The notes below the pieces were generated by a model. The model searched no databases and was not told the origin of the DNA. It saw only the letters and a program-made list of their open reading frames with translations. Made by a program: the position numbers and the translations under genes. A DNA stretch of 64,000 bases from Schleiferiaceae bacterium (GTDB lineage: Bacteria; Bacteroidota; Bacteroidia; Flavobacteriales; Schleiferiaceae). The number at the start of each line of letters is the position of its first letter. The first letter of the stretch is position 1. Positions 8,616 through 17,737 of the stretch are shown in pieces. Location: positions 1 through 64,000 of the forward strand of contig JAGYKI010000004.1 in NCBI GenBank assembly GCA_018401735.1, written 5' to 3'.

Positions 8616-8628
8616 TTTACACCTATCT

Positions 8629-8658
8629 AAAAAAGCGGCTCAATTGATCCGCTTTTTT
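8629..8658 (+). terminator. Rho-independent terminator of the maltose phosphorylase operon
   Basis: AAAAAAGCGG and CCGCTTTTTT form a ten-base stem around a ten-base loop, ending in a T run, 13 bases after the maltose phosphorylase stop. The A/T symmetry could let it work on both strands, serving also the convergent T9SS gene. Confidence 0.85.
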
Positions 8659-8745
8659 TATGCCTTTGCCGGCCAGAGCTAAATACCGGAATTAAATTAG
8701 GAGAGTACACCGTATCCCTTTTATGAAAGGACATGACGAAGCTAC

Positions 8746-11076
8746 CTAAAACAGAGTAATAAACCCTTTCTTTTGAGTATTGCCTAGCTGCAAGGTGTAA
8801 TAATAAACGCCGCTATCTTCACGCTTAGGTGCCCAACAGCTATTCGGATCACTGCTGCTAAAAACGCTCTGTCCCCAGCGGTTAGCTATTTCAACGGCGA
8901 AACAATTTTCAAAGCCTGCCCAGTTCTCAAAACACCAAACATCGTTTTGCCCATCGCCATTAGGACTTAAAACATTCGGGATTAGTTGCGCATCGGGGTC
9001 TCCTTGATCAAGACTCTTTTTAAAACTTAAAGAATAGCTACAGCCCTCTATTTCCCGTGTCAACTCAAACTGAAGGCTATCCGATACTTGGTTTAAATTA
9101 AAAACTACCGCCGCTCCTTCTTTAATCTGATCTTCAATTTGCCAAGTAATCGTTTCATTGGTTAAAGGATTTTCCAATTGTAGTTCAACTTTTTGTCCTG
9201 AACAGGTACTTTCCGCTCGATAAAAAATTTCAGGATCATCAAAGGCCTGTACCTTAACTTGGGTAGTTTGGGGAACTTCACATCCCGCTTGGTCTTGCAG
9301 CTTTAGTTCAAAACTTGGCTCATTGGGAACGAGTAAAGCTACTACTCCACCCGCATTTTCTTCCACATTCTGTTGTAAAAGCAAGCTGTCGTTAATAAGC
9401 CATTGCCAGGTCGTATGGCGCAAAGCAGGCGGTTTTAGGTAGAGGGTATCGCCTGGGCAAAATATTGTGCCGCTATCGCGCCAAGTAGAGAGGGCCTTCA
9501 AATTTTGGATACTAGCCCCTAAATAAGCCTTAAAACTATCCACCGGCCAAGGACTATACTCGGTAAGCACAAAAGCATAGTTCGCAAATATGGTATCAGG
9601 CCGATAATCGGCACTGGTATAAAAGTAACCATGAAAACCTTGAGGGCTTTGCACATCATGCACGCCCAAGCCCACAGTCTCATTTAGGTAGCTCCAAGAG
9701 GGGTCACCTACAAAAGTTTGCCAGCTGCTTGCAGGGGGATTGTTATTAATGCTCAAGGAGGCGGTATCGGCACTGCGGCATACGATACTTAAAATATTGA
9801 TTATATCCGCATTTTGGTGCAAAGTAGGCACCCGACTGTGCTTAATTAATTCTTGGTCGCCATTAGCTTGTAGCGCAAAGGAGCTCCTTTCAACCCCATT
9901 AGGAGGGGTGTAATTACCAAGGCTATCAGGCATAGGGTGAACTATGGCACTAATGGGATAAGTAGCGCTGATGCTGATATCTTCGGTAAAAAGCGTATCA
10001 AAACGCTTGGCGCGATCCAAACGCTTGAGAAAAGCACCATTTACAAAAATATCGGTACTATCCTCCAAAGCCTGCAGACTTATACATTGACCGGCGTAAC
10101 TTAAAAAAGCGGGGAAGTGATAGGCGGATTCTAAAGCAGACTCGGGCTTAAGTTCTAGAAAAGTAAATAAAGGCATCGTATCTTCCAGTAGCATGGGCAC
10201 CACCCCTTGGGCATTAAACCCTAAAGTTAAACCATACTTAGCAATATCCACAGCTGAATGGACAAAGCTCTTAAAAGGTTTAGAATTTAAGCTTTGAATA
10301 TAACTTTCACTTGGCCAGTCTAGCCCACCGAACTGTCCATTTGAGTGAGTCCCCCGGAGACCAAAATAATTCCCTTCTCTTTGGTTTAGGGAAAACAGGA
10401 TTGTATCCTTCAGGCTCTGAGAAGTGCCGTCTAGCAAATAGCAATTAAAGTAACTTTCCATGCTATTCGCATCTTCTAAGCTTAAGGCATGATAATCCAA
10501 ACCAGCTACTCCGTACACCGGTCCGTGGATATTTAGTTCATAATTTAAATTTCCTTGGGGAACTGAAAAAAATTGGAAATAGTTATTGTCGAAAAACTTA
10601 TTGTCGTTCAATGCCAGCGCTATGCTGGATAGATGTCGGCTACGTAAAGTGTCGTTAAGGGTTCCTCTTAAAATAGGACGCAAGTCTAAAGTGTTGCTAC
10701 CTTGGTAGACATTGATAGGGACATTACTTTTAATCTCAAGGGAATTATTAAAAATAGTATCAAAAATTTGGGGCCAGTGGGGTAAGGCTACTAGGTATAA
10801 TGAATCCTTTCTTAATGCGAGACTCACTTGATAATTTAAACTCGCAATCTCAATACTAGCACAACCATTATTTAAGGCGTAAATGTAAAGGTGATTAATA
10901 TTTCTAAACAACCGTAATGGGGGTGACCCATCCGACGGTACAGTAGAAAAAGACTGACCAGCCCTAATCTGTGCTAAAGCCGCGCCCGTTGAAAAAAGAA
11001 AAAAGCATAGCACCCAAGGCGCTATGCTTTTTAGTAAAGTGTTTCCTTTTATTTTATTGCACTTGCAACTTGGCAT
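8746..11076 (-). CDS. Large secreted protein with IgGFc-binding-like region and T9SS type B sorting domain
   Basis: A 776-residue exported protein of unknown function. It has an N-terminal signal peptide (hydrophobic stretch about residues 16-34, ending ALAQ). A region near residues 420-510, with a GVHDVQSPQGFHGYFY segment, resembles the IgGFc-binding N-terminal domain of Bacteroidota surface proteins. One or two PKD/Ig-like folds rich in Cys follow. The C-terminal about 85 residues (NVLSPNGDGQNDVW ... GVYYYTLQLG) form the gliding-motility-associated C-terminal (type B) T9SS sorting domain. It therefore crosses the outer membrane by T9SS and is released or attached. It stands alone, convergent with the maltose operon and unrelated to glucan use as far as can be seen. 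An adhesin-like role is plausible but unproven. Confidence 0.8.
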   Translation of the reverse strand: MPSCKCNKIKGNTLLKSIAPWVLCFFLFSTGAALAQIRAGQSFSTVPSDGSPPLRLFRNINHLYIYALNNGCASIEIASLNYQVSLALRKDSLYLVALPHWPQIFDTIFNNSLEIKSNVPINVYQGSNTLDLRPILRGTLNDTLRSRHLSSIALALNDNKFFDNNYFQFFSVPQGNLNYELNIHGPVYGVAGLDYHALSLEDANSMESYFNCYLLDGTSQSLKDTILFSLNQREGNYFGLRGTHSNGQFGGLDWPSESYIQSLNSKPFKSFVHSAVDIAKYGLTLGFNAQGVVPMLLEDTMPLFTFLELKPESALESAYHFPAFLSYAGQCISLQALEDSTDIFVNGAFLKRLDRAKRFDTLFTEDISISATYPISAIVHPMPDSLGNYTPPNGVERSSFALQANGDQELIKHSRVPTLHQNADIINILSIVCRSADTASLSINNNPPASSWQTFVGDPSWSYLNETVGLGVHDVQSPQGFHGYFYTSADYRPDTIFANYAFVLTEYSPWPVDSFKAYLGASIQNLKALSTWRDSGTIFCPGDTLYLKPPALRHTTWQWLINDSLLLQQNVEENAGGVVALLVPNEPSFELKLQDQAGCEVPQTTQVKVQAFDDPEIFYRAESTCSGQKVELQLENPLTNETITWQIEDQIKEGAAVVFNLNQVSDSLQFELTREIEGCSYSLSFKKSLDQGDPDAQLIPNVLSPNGDGQNDVWCFENWAGFENCFAVEIANRWGQSVFSSSDPNSCWAPKREDSGVYYYTLQLGNTQKKGFITLF

Positions 11077-11309
11077 AATGGGTTTTAGAAAGCGTTTTTA
11101 ATTCTATCAGGTTTTGTGCAGGCAGTGAATCGCTTCCAAAGATAAACACATTGAATTTAGTAAACTAGTGCATTTAATCCATGGCAAGTTGCATAAAATA
11201 ATTTTTAACGTGACTTCGATATGAATAGGCAGGCATGGCGCTGTTAAGCTCATCTACCGAAGTGAAAAAAACAAAGCAACGAAGAAGCACCGTGCATTTT
11301 TATGAACCT

Positions 11310-11340
11310 AAAAAAACCCGCTTCTTTCGAAACGGGTTTT
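11310..11340 (-). terminator. Rho-independent terminator of the sus operon
   Basis: On the minus strand, AAACCCG and CGGGTTT form a seven-base stem around a 12-base loop, followed by a run of T (11310-11316 on the plus strand is all A). It lies about 25 bases after the last gene of the susC operon. Confidence 0.85.
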
Positions 11341-11362
11341 CTCCTAGTGTTAATTGCGCTAA

Positions 11363-12235
11363 TTAATCGCAGCCTAAATTTGCTACAACGTCATAGGTAA
11401 TCCTTGAACCTCCTCCCACAAAAATTCGCTTTTGGATATAGAGTGTTACCTTGGTAATACTCTTGCCCGCGGGAACGTTAAAAAAGTCGCGGGGAACAAA
11501 ATACTTTTTAAAGATACCATCGCCGTAAAAGTCCAATTGCAATTGCGGGAAGTTTCCGACCTGAAAAGCGTTAGGGGCAATACTAACGGTGGTACTATCA
11601 CTTAAAGTGGCTTGCGCAAAAAACCAAGCGCCGTCGGCGGGTAAATTTTGCATGCCTGGCTCTGATTCTTCTTTATTATCGTAGTATAACATAACCAAAT
11701 CCGTATCTACAAATCTTCCGGGAAATAAGAAAGCGGGGTCTCTTTTAGTTACGGGAGGATCGATAGGAATCGTTACATCAGTAGACTTACGATCGGGGTC
11801 TCCATAACCTCCGCCGTCTTTTGGCTTAACCAAAAAGCTAAGGTCGTTGGCAAAAACTGTTTGAGCATCTACCTCATAAAACTCCGTGGGAGTTAAGGTA
11901 AAAGTATAGATGTTTTCGGCTTCCTTGGTCATTTTTAGCGCCTCATTGCTCTCTTTCCAGGGAGCAGTTCCTACACCATTTACCAAGGGATGCGGATCTT
12001 GATGCTCGGCGGGAGACCAAGTCCAAATGTATAAATCTTGGCCCGCTGCTGCGTCGGCCTGTAAATTCTGTACATGCTCTAAAGAAGCGTCGAACTTGGA
12101 AATGTCAACAATAATTTTCAGTTCCGTAGTCGGGTCTTGATATTCGGGTGGATCAGTAGTTACCTGAGCGTTTAAGTTAATAGAAGCCCCTAATCCTAAT
12201 GCCAATAAGGCGATATTATTTATTATTTTCTTCAT
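11363..12235 (-). CDS. Secreted protein of the sus operon, possible glucan-binding module
   Basis: A 290-residue exported protein at the end of the susC-susD operon, where SusE or SusF normally lies. It has a signal peptide (about residues 1-23, ending LNAQ) but no lipobox cysteine, unlike SusE/SusF. A segment near residues 68-130 (YIWTWSPAEH, PWKESNEALKMTKEAENIY) resembles the starch-binding or X25-like beta-sandwich repeats seen in SusE/SusF and DUF4961-type proteins. The rest is beta-rich with two acidic proline stretches. I infer a periplasmic or surface alpha-glucan-binding role from position and this resemblance. The start lies three bases after the upstream lipoprotein stop. The exact family is not recognised with certainty. 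Confidence 0.75.
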   Translation of the reverse strand: MKKIINNIALLALGLGASINLNAQVTTDPPEYQDPTTELKIIVDISKFDASLEHVQNLQADAAAGQDLYIWTWSPAEHQDPHPLVNGVGTAPWKESNEALKMTKEAENIYTFTLTPTEFYEVDAQTVFANDLSFLVKPKDGGGYGDPDRKSTDVTIPIDPPVTKRDPAFLFPGRFVDTDLVMLYYDNKEESEPGMQNLPADGAWFFAQATLSDSTTVSIAPNAFQVGNFPQLQLDFYGDGIFKKYFVPRDFFNVPAGKSITKVTLYIQKRIFVGGGSRITYDVVANLGCD

Positions 12236-12238
12236 GGC

Positions 12239-12715
12239 TTATTTTCTATTAAAAGTGTAGATATAACGGGCGTAAACCTGATCGCAAGAGCTTTTCATTT
12301 CTTGGAAAAGCATGAGCTGATCAATTTTACGAACCATGCTGCCCAGTTCTACCGCTGTAGTATCGTTGTTTGTAGAAATCAGGTACATGCTCGATGGAAA
12401 CTCTGGGTCGTTGAAAGCGTAGAGCCCATTTAAACTGGAGAAAGGCAAACCATCCAAACTACTTGCATTAATGGCATAAGTAGAAGAGCCGGCATCGAAA
12501 GCGATTTCTACAGCATTTCCGTTTAAAAAGTAATCGCTTACCTCCATCGTTTCCCACTGAGGAAAAGAACGATCTTCAATTTCTACTTTTCCTAGGGTCC
12601 AACTGCCATCTAAACCGGTAATTACCGAATAGGACTCTCCTATTTCTTTATAAGGCTCCGGCTGACATGCTATCACTAAAGAGATCAGCACACCTAAAAT
12701 TAAATACTTTTTCAT
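12239..12715 (-). CDS. Small sus-operon lipoprotein (DUF5004-like)
   Basis: A lipoprotein of 158 residues from the start used here. The signal runs from MKKYLILGVL to the lipobox VIAC (Cys17). A longer reading from 12739 would add eight residues before the signal and overlap the susD stop; the inner start is chosen because it begins a standard lipoprotein signal. The mature part has the GSWTLGKVEIEDR and SMYLIS pattern of small lipocalin-like DUF5004 proteins found beside SusCD pairs. It probably sits on the outer membrane with SusD. Its function is unknown, and it takes the place of the usual starch-binding SusE. Confidence 0.72.
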   Translation of the reverse strand: MKKYLILGVLISLVIACQPEPYKEIGESYSVITGLDGSWTLGKVEIEDRSFPQWETMEVSDYFLNGNAVEIAFDAGSSTYAINASSLDGLPFSSLNGLYAFNDPEFPSSMYLISTNNDTTAVELGSMVRKIDQLMLFQEMKSSCDQVYARYIYTFNRK

Positions 12716-12732
12716 TTTCTTAATCTTTAAAA

Positions 12733-14121
12733 TTAGCAACCACCAGTTGGGTTAAGGTCGAAAGCTGCGGTTTGTTCCGAGATTGGAAACTGAATAATCA
12801 TTCCATTACAATCCCAAGGATTATTGCGTATTTCAATGGCTTCGCCACCAATCGCTCCTCTTCTTTTTAGTTGTTGGATGCGATCACCTTCGCCGAACAT
12901 TTCAATGCGACGCTCGTAGCGGGCCGCATCTCTAACTTCCGACACACCAGCACCCGCAGCCAAATCATTGGCATTAGAGCCATAAGCTCTTAGGCGTACA
13001 TCATTAATATCCTGAATAGCAACACTTAAATCACCGCCACTTAAAGCCAGCGCCTCGGCGCGTAATAATTTAAGATCGGTAAGATGTAAAACGGGAACGT
13101 CGAAAAATTCCTGGTTAAACTTCTTCACCAAAACTACTGCATCGGCATCTTCGCCAATAACTTCAAAGAAGTTTTTAATTCTCCTATCCGCAGTATCGGC
13201 CGCATAAATATCGTAAAAATCTTTGTTTGCTTTAAATAAAGGATCCGCACCATCTAAATCTGAACGATAATTATCCGTAAAACCAGTGGAACGGAAATCG
13301 CGTAGGGTACTATTTGAGGTAGTAGTGAAAATTGCTTCAGAAACGTTTACCGTATCTAGCTCAAAGCGGTCTAATGAATTACCTAAACTATAACGACCGG
13401 TATTAATTACGGCATCAGCATGTTGCACGGCCTTGGCATAATCCCCTTGTTGAAAGTAGATTTTTGCGAGGTAGGCGTTAGCTGCATCCTGAGAAGCGTA
13501 GTAATCGGAGTTTTGCACTAAATTCGGCAAAGCAGCTTCAAAATCCGCAATAATGTTAGCATAGTTCGAAGCCACACTTTCGCGCGCTACAATTGACTCT
13601 ACGGTCGAAGTTTTATAAATCAAACCATCGTGACTGTTATCAGCCGTATATCCGTAAGGCTGGCAAAAAAGTTTTACTAATTCCCAGTGAGAAAGGGCCC
13701 TTAAGAAATAGGCTTGCGCTGCAATTTCATTCTTTTCTGCCGCTGAGAAATCAAAATCTTCGATAACCTCAATAACACGGTTTGCTCTAAAAACAGTGAT
13801 ATACGGATCTTGGTAAATACCGCCGATAGTTCCGTTAAAGAACAAAGTATTGTGGTTATATACTTCCGATAAATCCTCATTAATAGTAGGATCGGCTAGG
13901 TTATCGGCTAAAAGCTCATTAAGATATTGCACACGACCATTGTAAACATTGGCGGTAACATCGTAGCAGCTTTGCAATAGATCTAACACATCTTGCTTAG
14001 ACTGTAGGGCCTCTTCCTCCGTAAGGTCGGCGCCTTGTAAGTCCGTTTCAAGCATTTTTTCGCAAGCGGTACCTAGTATTAAGCCGCCTGATATAATTAT
14101 ATAGGTGAAAAACTTTTTCAT
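12733..14121 (-). CDS. susD: SusD/RagB family nutrient-uptake outer-membrane lipoprotein
   Basis: Surface lipoprotein that binds oligosaccharides and closes the SusC transporter like a lid. The start at 14121 gives a lipoprotein signal MKKFFTYIII with lipobox GTAC (Cys20). A start at 14145 would overlap susC and add eight residues. TPR-like helical segments (AAQAYFLRALSHWELVKLF, AANAYLAKIYFQQGDYAKAVQHAD) and the C-terminal ARYERRIEMFGEGDRIQQLKR signature are characteristic of SusD. Length (462 residues) is normal. It follows susC by about ten bases. The substrate is most likely malto-oligosaccharide, judging from the shared operator with the maltose phosphorylase operon. Confidence 0.94.
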   Translation of the reverse strand: MKKFFTYIIISGGLILGTACEKMLETDLQGADLTEEEALQSKQDVLDLLQSCYDVTANVYNGRVQYLNELLADNLADPTINEDLSEVYNHNTLFFNGTIGGIYQDPYITVFRANRVIEVIEDFDFSAAEKNEIAAQAYFLRALSHWELVKLFCQPYGYTADNSHDGLIYKTSTVESIVARESVASNYANIIADFEAALPNLVQNSDYYASQDAANAYLAKIYFQQGDYAKAVQHADAVINTGRYSLGNSLDRFELDTVNVSEAIFTTTSNSTLRDFRSTGFTDNYRSDLDGADPLFKANKDFYDIYAADTADRRIKNFFEVIGEDADAVVLVKKFNQEFFDVPVLHLTDLKLLRAEALALSGGDLSVAIQDINDVRLRAYGSNANDLAAGAGVSEVRDAARYERRIEMFGEGDRIQQLKRRGAIGGEAIEIRNNPWDCNGMIIQFPISEQTAAFDLNPTGGC

Positions 14122-14131
14122 GATACTTAGC

Positions 14132-17100
14132 TTAAAAATTAACATTTAAACGAACAGAATAGGTACGCTCTTGTGGAGGCGTTAGGTAAGTGATATTCAC
14201 ACTCATATTACGATCTGTTGCATTTTCAAAATCACGTGCAATTTCTGGGTCTAAACCAGGGAAAGTAGTGAAAGTTAAAAGGTTGGTACCGATAAAGGAA
14301 ATTTGTGCGCCTTTAAGACCCATTGCTTTCGCTTGATCGTTATTTAAACGGTAGCTAAGCGTTAGGTTTCTCAAACGTAAGAAGCTACCATCGTGTAACC
14401 ACTGATCCGTGTTAATCCACGGAGTGTTAGAACCTAAGTTGGCCTCATCTAGCGTTAAGCGTGCATACTCGGCTTCATCACCTGGTTGTCTCCAACGGTC
14501 AAAGGTTCCCAGCGTTCTGTTCCAGTCATCCACACGTCCTAACTGACGTTTCGAAGAACTATCGTAGATATCACTACCAATAGTAAACACAAATAATACG
14601 CTTAAATCCCATTGCTTGTAGCCAAAGGTATTGGTAATACCACCCACCGCATCGGGCAATACGCTACCAACGGCAACGCGATCAGCTGGATCCCAGTTGA
14701 ACGTAGGATTGCCATCAATATCTAAGTAAACGGGACGACCAGTAGCAGGATCTACATGAGAGAATCGTACTAAGAAGTTTGTTCCTACTGGCTCACCAAC
14801 TACGGTTCTAGTATCGTTAGTACCACCGCCTACGGCATCGGCAGAGTAACCGCCTAAGCTTTCAATTTCGTTGTGGTTATAAGCAATATTAAAATCGGTA
14901 GTCCAACGGAATTCACCTACTAGGTTACGACTCTTAATTTGGAATTCTACCCCTTCGTTTAATAAAGCTCCTACGTTATCGTAGAAGTTTCCAAAACCAG
15001 AAACACGCGGTAAGGTTACGTTTAACAATACATCTGTTGTATTTTTGCGGTAGTATGCGATTTCACCCGTAATACGATCTTCTAATAAACCGTACTCTAA
15101 ACCGAAGTCAAAAACGCGGGTAGTTTCCCAACGTAAATCTGGATTAGGGTTGTTAAGGGGATAAAGAATATCACGACCATCATAAGCCTGAGCATCTCTG
15201 CGGTAGCGAGCCGCAAACTCGATATTCGTCAAGTTGGCGTTTCCAATCCAACCGATACTTCCTTTTAATTTCAAATAATTAATAACGCGATTATTTTTCA
15301 TCCAATCTTCATCACTAATAATCCAACCTAAGGAAACCGAAGGGAAATAACCAAAACGATTATCAGGACCAAAACGCGAGCTACCATCGGAACGTAATAC
15401 GGCTTGTGCTAGATATTTTCCTTTGTAAGCATAGTTTACTCTTCCGAAGAAAGACATAAAACGAGAGATGAAAGATGTTTGCACCGAGTCAAATTCGTAA
15501 TCATTACGCAATTCGGCGTGATTGTAAAAAGGACCAGGAGCATCTTGAACGAAGTTACGCGTACCGGTGATATTTCCCAAAGAATCGCGCACGGTCATCG
15601 AGTAAGTACGCGTAAAGTTTTCTTGATACTCCGTACCTAGCATGAAATTGAACTTACTGTTATCATTTACCTGCCAATCGTAGCTACCGGTTAAGAAACC
15701 GTTGTAGTTATAGGAACGCTGTGGAAAGCGATCGGCGATACCTCTACCAGCGGTAGAATTATCAACATTGGTGGTATTAGGACCGGCAGGATTGTAAATA
15801 TCTTCCATAGACTGGAAATAGTCTAAGGAGGCACTACCTAAAATGCTAAAGTTTTTGAAAGGAGAGTACGAGATTTTCGCATTATTAATAGAGCGAAGAT
15901 CTGTCATACGCCATTCCTTTAATTCGCGCTGCGCAACTGGGTTATTGCCCACACCTGCTTGCAACCACCAATCGCCGGGACGGTTAAGGGTATCGCCATT
16001 TCTAATATTGTAACGATCCCATTTTACGGGGTAAATAGGTAAAGCGGTACTCATAGCAGAACCTAAACCACCCGTCCAAGCATTATCCACACGATTGTAA
16101 GTACTGCGGGTTAAACCGGTACTCATGCTTAAACTTAACTTATCTGAAATGCGGTAATCGCCATTAAAACGACCACTAAGGCGATTGTATTGATCACCTT
16201 CTATATAACTGCGATTTTCATCGTAGGATAAACCAGCGTAGTAATTAAACTTGTCCGTTCCTTTAGAAACACTAAAATCATAAAATGCTTTATAACCTGT
16301 GCGCACTACTTCATCTACCCAGTCGGTATTGGTGTTTTGCGCATCTTCCCATGAAACAGAGCGTGGTAGCGTAGGCGTGCCCGTGTTACCATCGTTAATC
16401 CAAGCCTCACGGTATAATTGTAAGTACTGATCTGAATTTAACATTTGCGGCATAGTGGTAGGCGTGGAAACTCCCTGAGTAGTAGAAAAGTTAAACTTCA
16501 AGCCGCCCTTCGATCCACGCTTGGTGGTAATTAAAATTACGCCGTTGGCACCTCTCGATCCGTAAATGGCGGTTGCGGCGGCATCTTTCAAAATCTCAAC
16601 CGATGCAATATCGTCGGGATTTAAAAAGGCTAATGGGTTTTGGTTCATCCCGCCACTGTTGCCACGCGAGAAGAAATCTTGGTTAAGTTGAGCGCCATCT
16701 ACAATATAGAGAGGATCACCACCGGCACCAATACTAGTTATACCACGTATGCGCACCACCGAAGCTGAACCTGCCAAACCACTACCCGTTACAATTTGCA
16801 CTCCTGCCGCCTTACCTTGTATCGCCGTTTCAAAACTGGGCGTCGGCATATCGTTCAGTTTCTTGGCATCCAATTTTACTACGTTTCCGGTCATATCCCT
16901 TCTACGCTGTACACCGTAACCAACTACCACAATTTCCTCAAGCTGACTAGCGCTTTCTGATAATGTAGCATTCACAGTTTTCTTTTCGCCCGCTTTCAAA
17001 TCGAGCTCAATTCTTTTGTTGTCGAACCCAATAAAGGAGAATTCTAAAACAATGGAACCTGGCTTAACCCCCGTAATGGTGTATTTTCCATCGAAATCGG

Positions 17101-17260
17101 CTGAAGTTCCAACACCCTGTTGTCCTACTACAACCACCGAAGCACCTGGTAAAGGCAAGCCTCCCTTGTCGTAAATAGTTCCTTCAATAACCTGAGCCTG
17201 CAATCCCCAAAAGGAAAGCGAGAATATCAGCATTAAAAAAGACTGTAAAGTTCTTTTCAT
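14132..17260 (-). CDS. susC: SusC/RagA family TonB-linked outer-membrane transporter
   Basis: A 1042-residue TonB-dependent transporter importing glycans through the outer membrane with SusD. In order: signal peptide (residues 1-22, ending LQAQ), a carboxypeptidase-D-regulatory-like domain (about 23-100), a TonB box region EEIVVVGYG (about 108-116), and the plug domain with the SusC hallmark RIRGITSIG and DAAATAIYGSRGANGVILITTKRG. The 22-stranded barrel ends in a terminal Phe. It is the first gene of a four-gene operon. A palindrome matching the one before pfkA lies 50 bases upstream, arguing that the transporter and the cytoplasmic maltose enzymes are controlled together. Maltodextrin is the inferred substrate. 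Confidence 0.95.
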   Translation of the reverse strand: MKRTLQSFLMLIFSLSFWGLQAQVIEGTIYDKGGLPLPGASVVVVGQQGVGTSADFDGKYTITGVKPGSIVLEFSFIGFDNKRIELDLKAGEKKTVNATLSESASQLEEIVVVGYGVQRRRDMTGNVVKLDAKKLNDMPTPSFETAIQGKAAGVQIVTGSGLAGSASVVRIRGITSIGAGGDPLYIVDGAQLNQDFFSRGNSGGMNQNPLAFLNPDDIASVEILKDAAATAIYGSRGANGVILITTKRGSKGGLKFNFSTTQGVSTPTTMPQMLNSDQYLQLYREAWINDGNTGTPTLPRSVSWEDAQNTNTDWVDEVVRTGYKAFYDFSVSKGTDKFNYYAGLSYDENRSYIEGDQYNRLSGRFNGDYRISDKLSLSMSTGLTRSTYNRVDNAWTGGLGSAMSTALPIYPVKWDRYNIRNGDTLNRPGDWWLQAGVGNNPVAQRELKEWRMTDLRSINNAKISYSPFKNFSILGSASLDYFQSMEDIYNPAGPNTTNVDNSTAGRGIADRFPQRSYNYNGFLTGSYDWQVNDNSKFNFMLGTEYQENFTRTYSMTVRDSLGNITGTRNFVQDAPGPFYNHAELRNDYEFDSVQTSFISRFMSFFGRVNYAYKGKYLAQAVLRSDGSSRFGPDNRFGYFPSVSLGWIISDEDWMKNNRVINYLKLKGSIGWIGNANLTNIEFAARYRRDAQAYDGRDILYPLNNPNPDLRWETTRVFDFGLEYGLLEDRITGEIAYYRKNTTDVLLNVTLPRVSGFGNFYDNVGALLNEGVEFQIKSRNLVGEFRWTTDFNIAYNHNEIESLGGYSADAVGGGTNDTRTVVGEPVGTNFLVRFSHVDPATGRPVYLDIDGNPTFNWDPADRVAVGSVLPDAVGGITNTFGYKQWDLSVLFVFTIGSDIYDSSSKRQLGRVDDWNRTLGTFDRWRQPGDEAEYARLTLDEANLGSNTPWINTDQWLHDGSFLRLRNLTLSYRLNNDQAKAMGLKGAQISFIGTNLLTFTTFPGLDPEIARDFENATDRNMSVNITYLTPPQERTYSVRLNVNF

Positions 17261-17288
17261 AGAAATAAAAATAATTGATTAGGTCCAC

Positions 17289-17296
17289 CAAAAGTA
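17289..17296 (-). promoter_or_regulatory. -7 promoter element of the susC operon
   Basis: TACTTTTG on the minus strand matches TANNTTTG, about 28 bases before the susC start. No TTG -33 element lies at normal spacing; the palindrome at 17311-17329 occupies that place, its AGTGT starting 15 bases upstream, exactly as before the Nudix regulator. Confidence 0.6.
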
Positions 17297-17310
17297 AACA
17301 AAATGGGTAA

Positions 17311-17329
17311 TAGTGTAAAAAGTACACTA
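17311..17329. promoter_or_regulatory. Palindromic operator TAGTGTAAAAAGTACACTA before susC
   Basis: Seven-base arms TAGTGTA and TACACTA around a five-base centre. It shares the AGTGTAAAA...ACACT frame with the palindrome at 2747-2763 and the same 15-base spacing to its -7 box. It is predicted to bind the Nudix-type regulator encoded at 1988-2683. Confidence 0.68.
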
Positions 17330-17344
17330 AAAAATTGAAGCGTT

Positions 17345-17636
17345 TTTTAGTACCTCCTACCATAAGCATAGTTAGAAAGCGACTTTGCCGCGCATCTTAG
17401 AATGAGAATAATTAAGCCTTCGTACCTCAAATTGGAACTTTTGGCGACCTAATAGACGCTAAATAAAAGTTATTTTTAGGTTAAAGTTGCTTGTGAGGCT
17501 CTCTCTTTTTCCCGCTCTTTTCGCTTATAACCCGAGTTCAGAGAGACTTTTTAAGAGTGGTAAATATCGCTAAAGTTCTACTTGAAATTAGAGCAACAAA
17601 GTGACTCAAAAAAATAGACTGCAGGTGCCAAAAAGG
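17345..17636. other. Intergenic stretch without recognised genes
   Basis: Between the susC control region and the attC-like site I see no ORF with coding character, no clear terminator and no RNA gene. Together with the next features it forms a roughly 1.3-kb patch of apparent accessory debris between the sus operon and aroC. Confidence 0.4.
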
Positions 17637-17711
17637 GTATAATGCCGTGCAGTTGCGCTTACAGCAGCTTGTCTGGCTTTTTTAAAGGCTACTTGCCTTA
17701 CACTGTTATGC
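17637..17711 (-). repeat. attC-like recombination site behind the DoxX-fusion ORF
   Basis: On the minus strand the site runs from GCATAAC through AGTGTAAGGC, a central part, GCTGCTGTAAGCGCAACTGC, to GGCATTATAC, 75 bases in all. The ends are imperfect inverted copies (GCATAAC and, reversed, GTATAAT). It starts 26 bases after the stop codon of the ORF it follows. Size, inverted end motifs and position right behind an ORF are those of integron gene-cassette attC sites, but the ends fit the RYYYAAC/GTTRRRY cores only in part. This is a pattern-based suggestion; no integrase is in the window. Confidence 0.35.
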
Positions 17712-17737
17712 TTTGTTTTTCTTCCATCCTTGGTAAA

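Noticed and set aside
17440..17636. Possible small RNA or riboswitch in the gap between susC and the DoxX-like ORF
   Set aside because: No stable conserved fold or terminator could be made out by eye.
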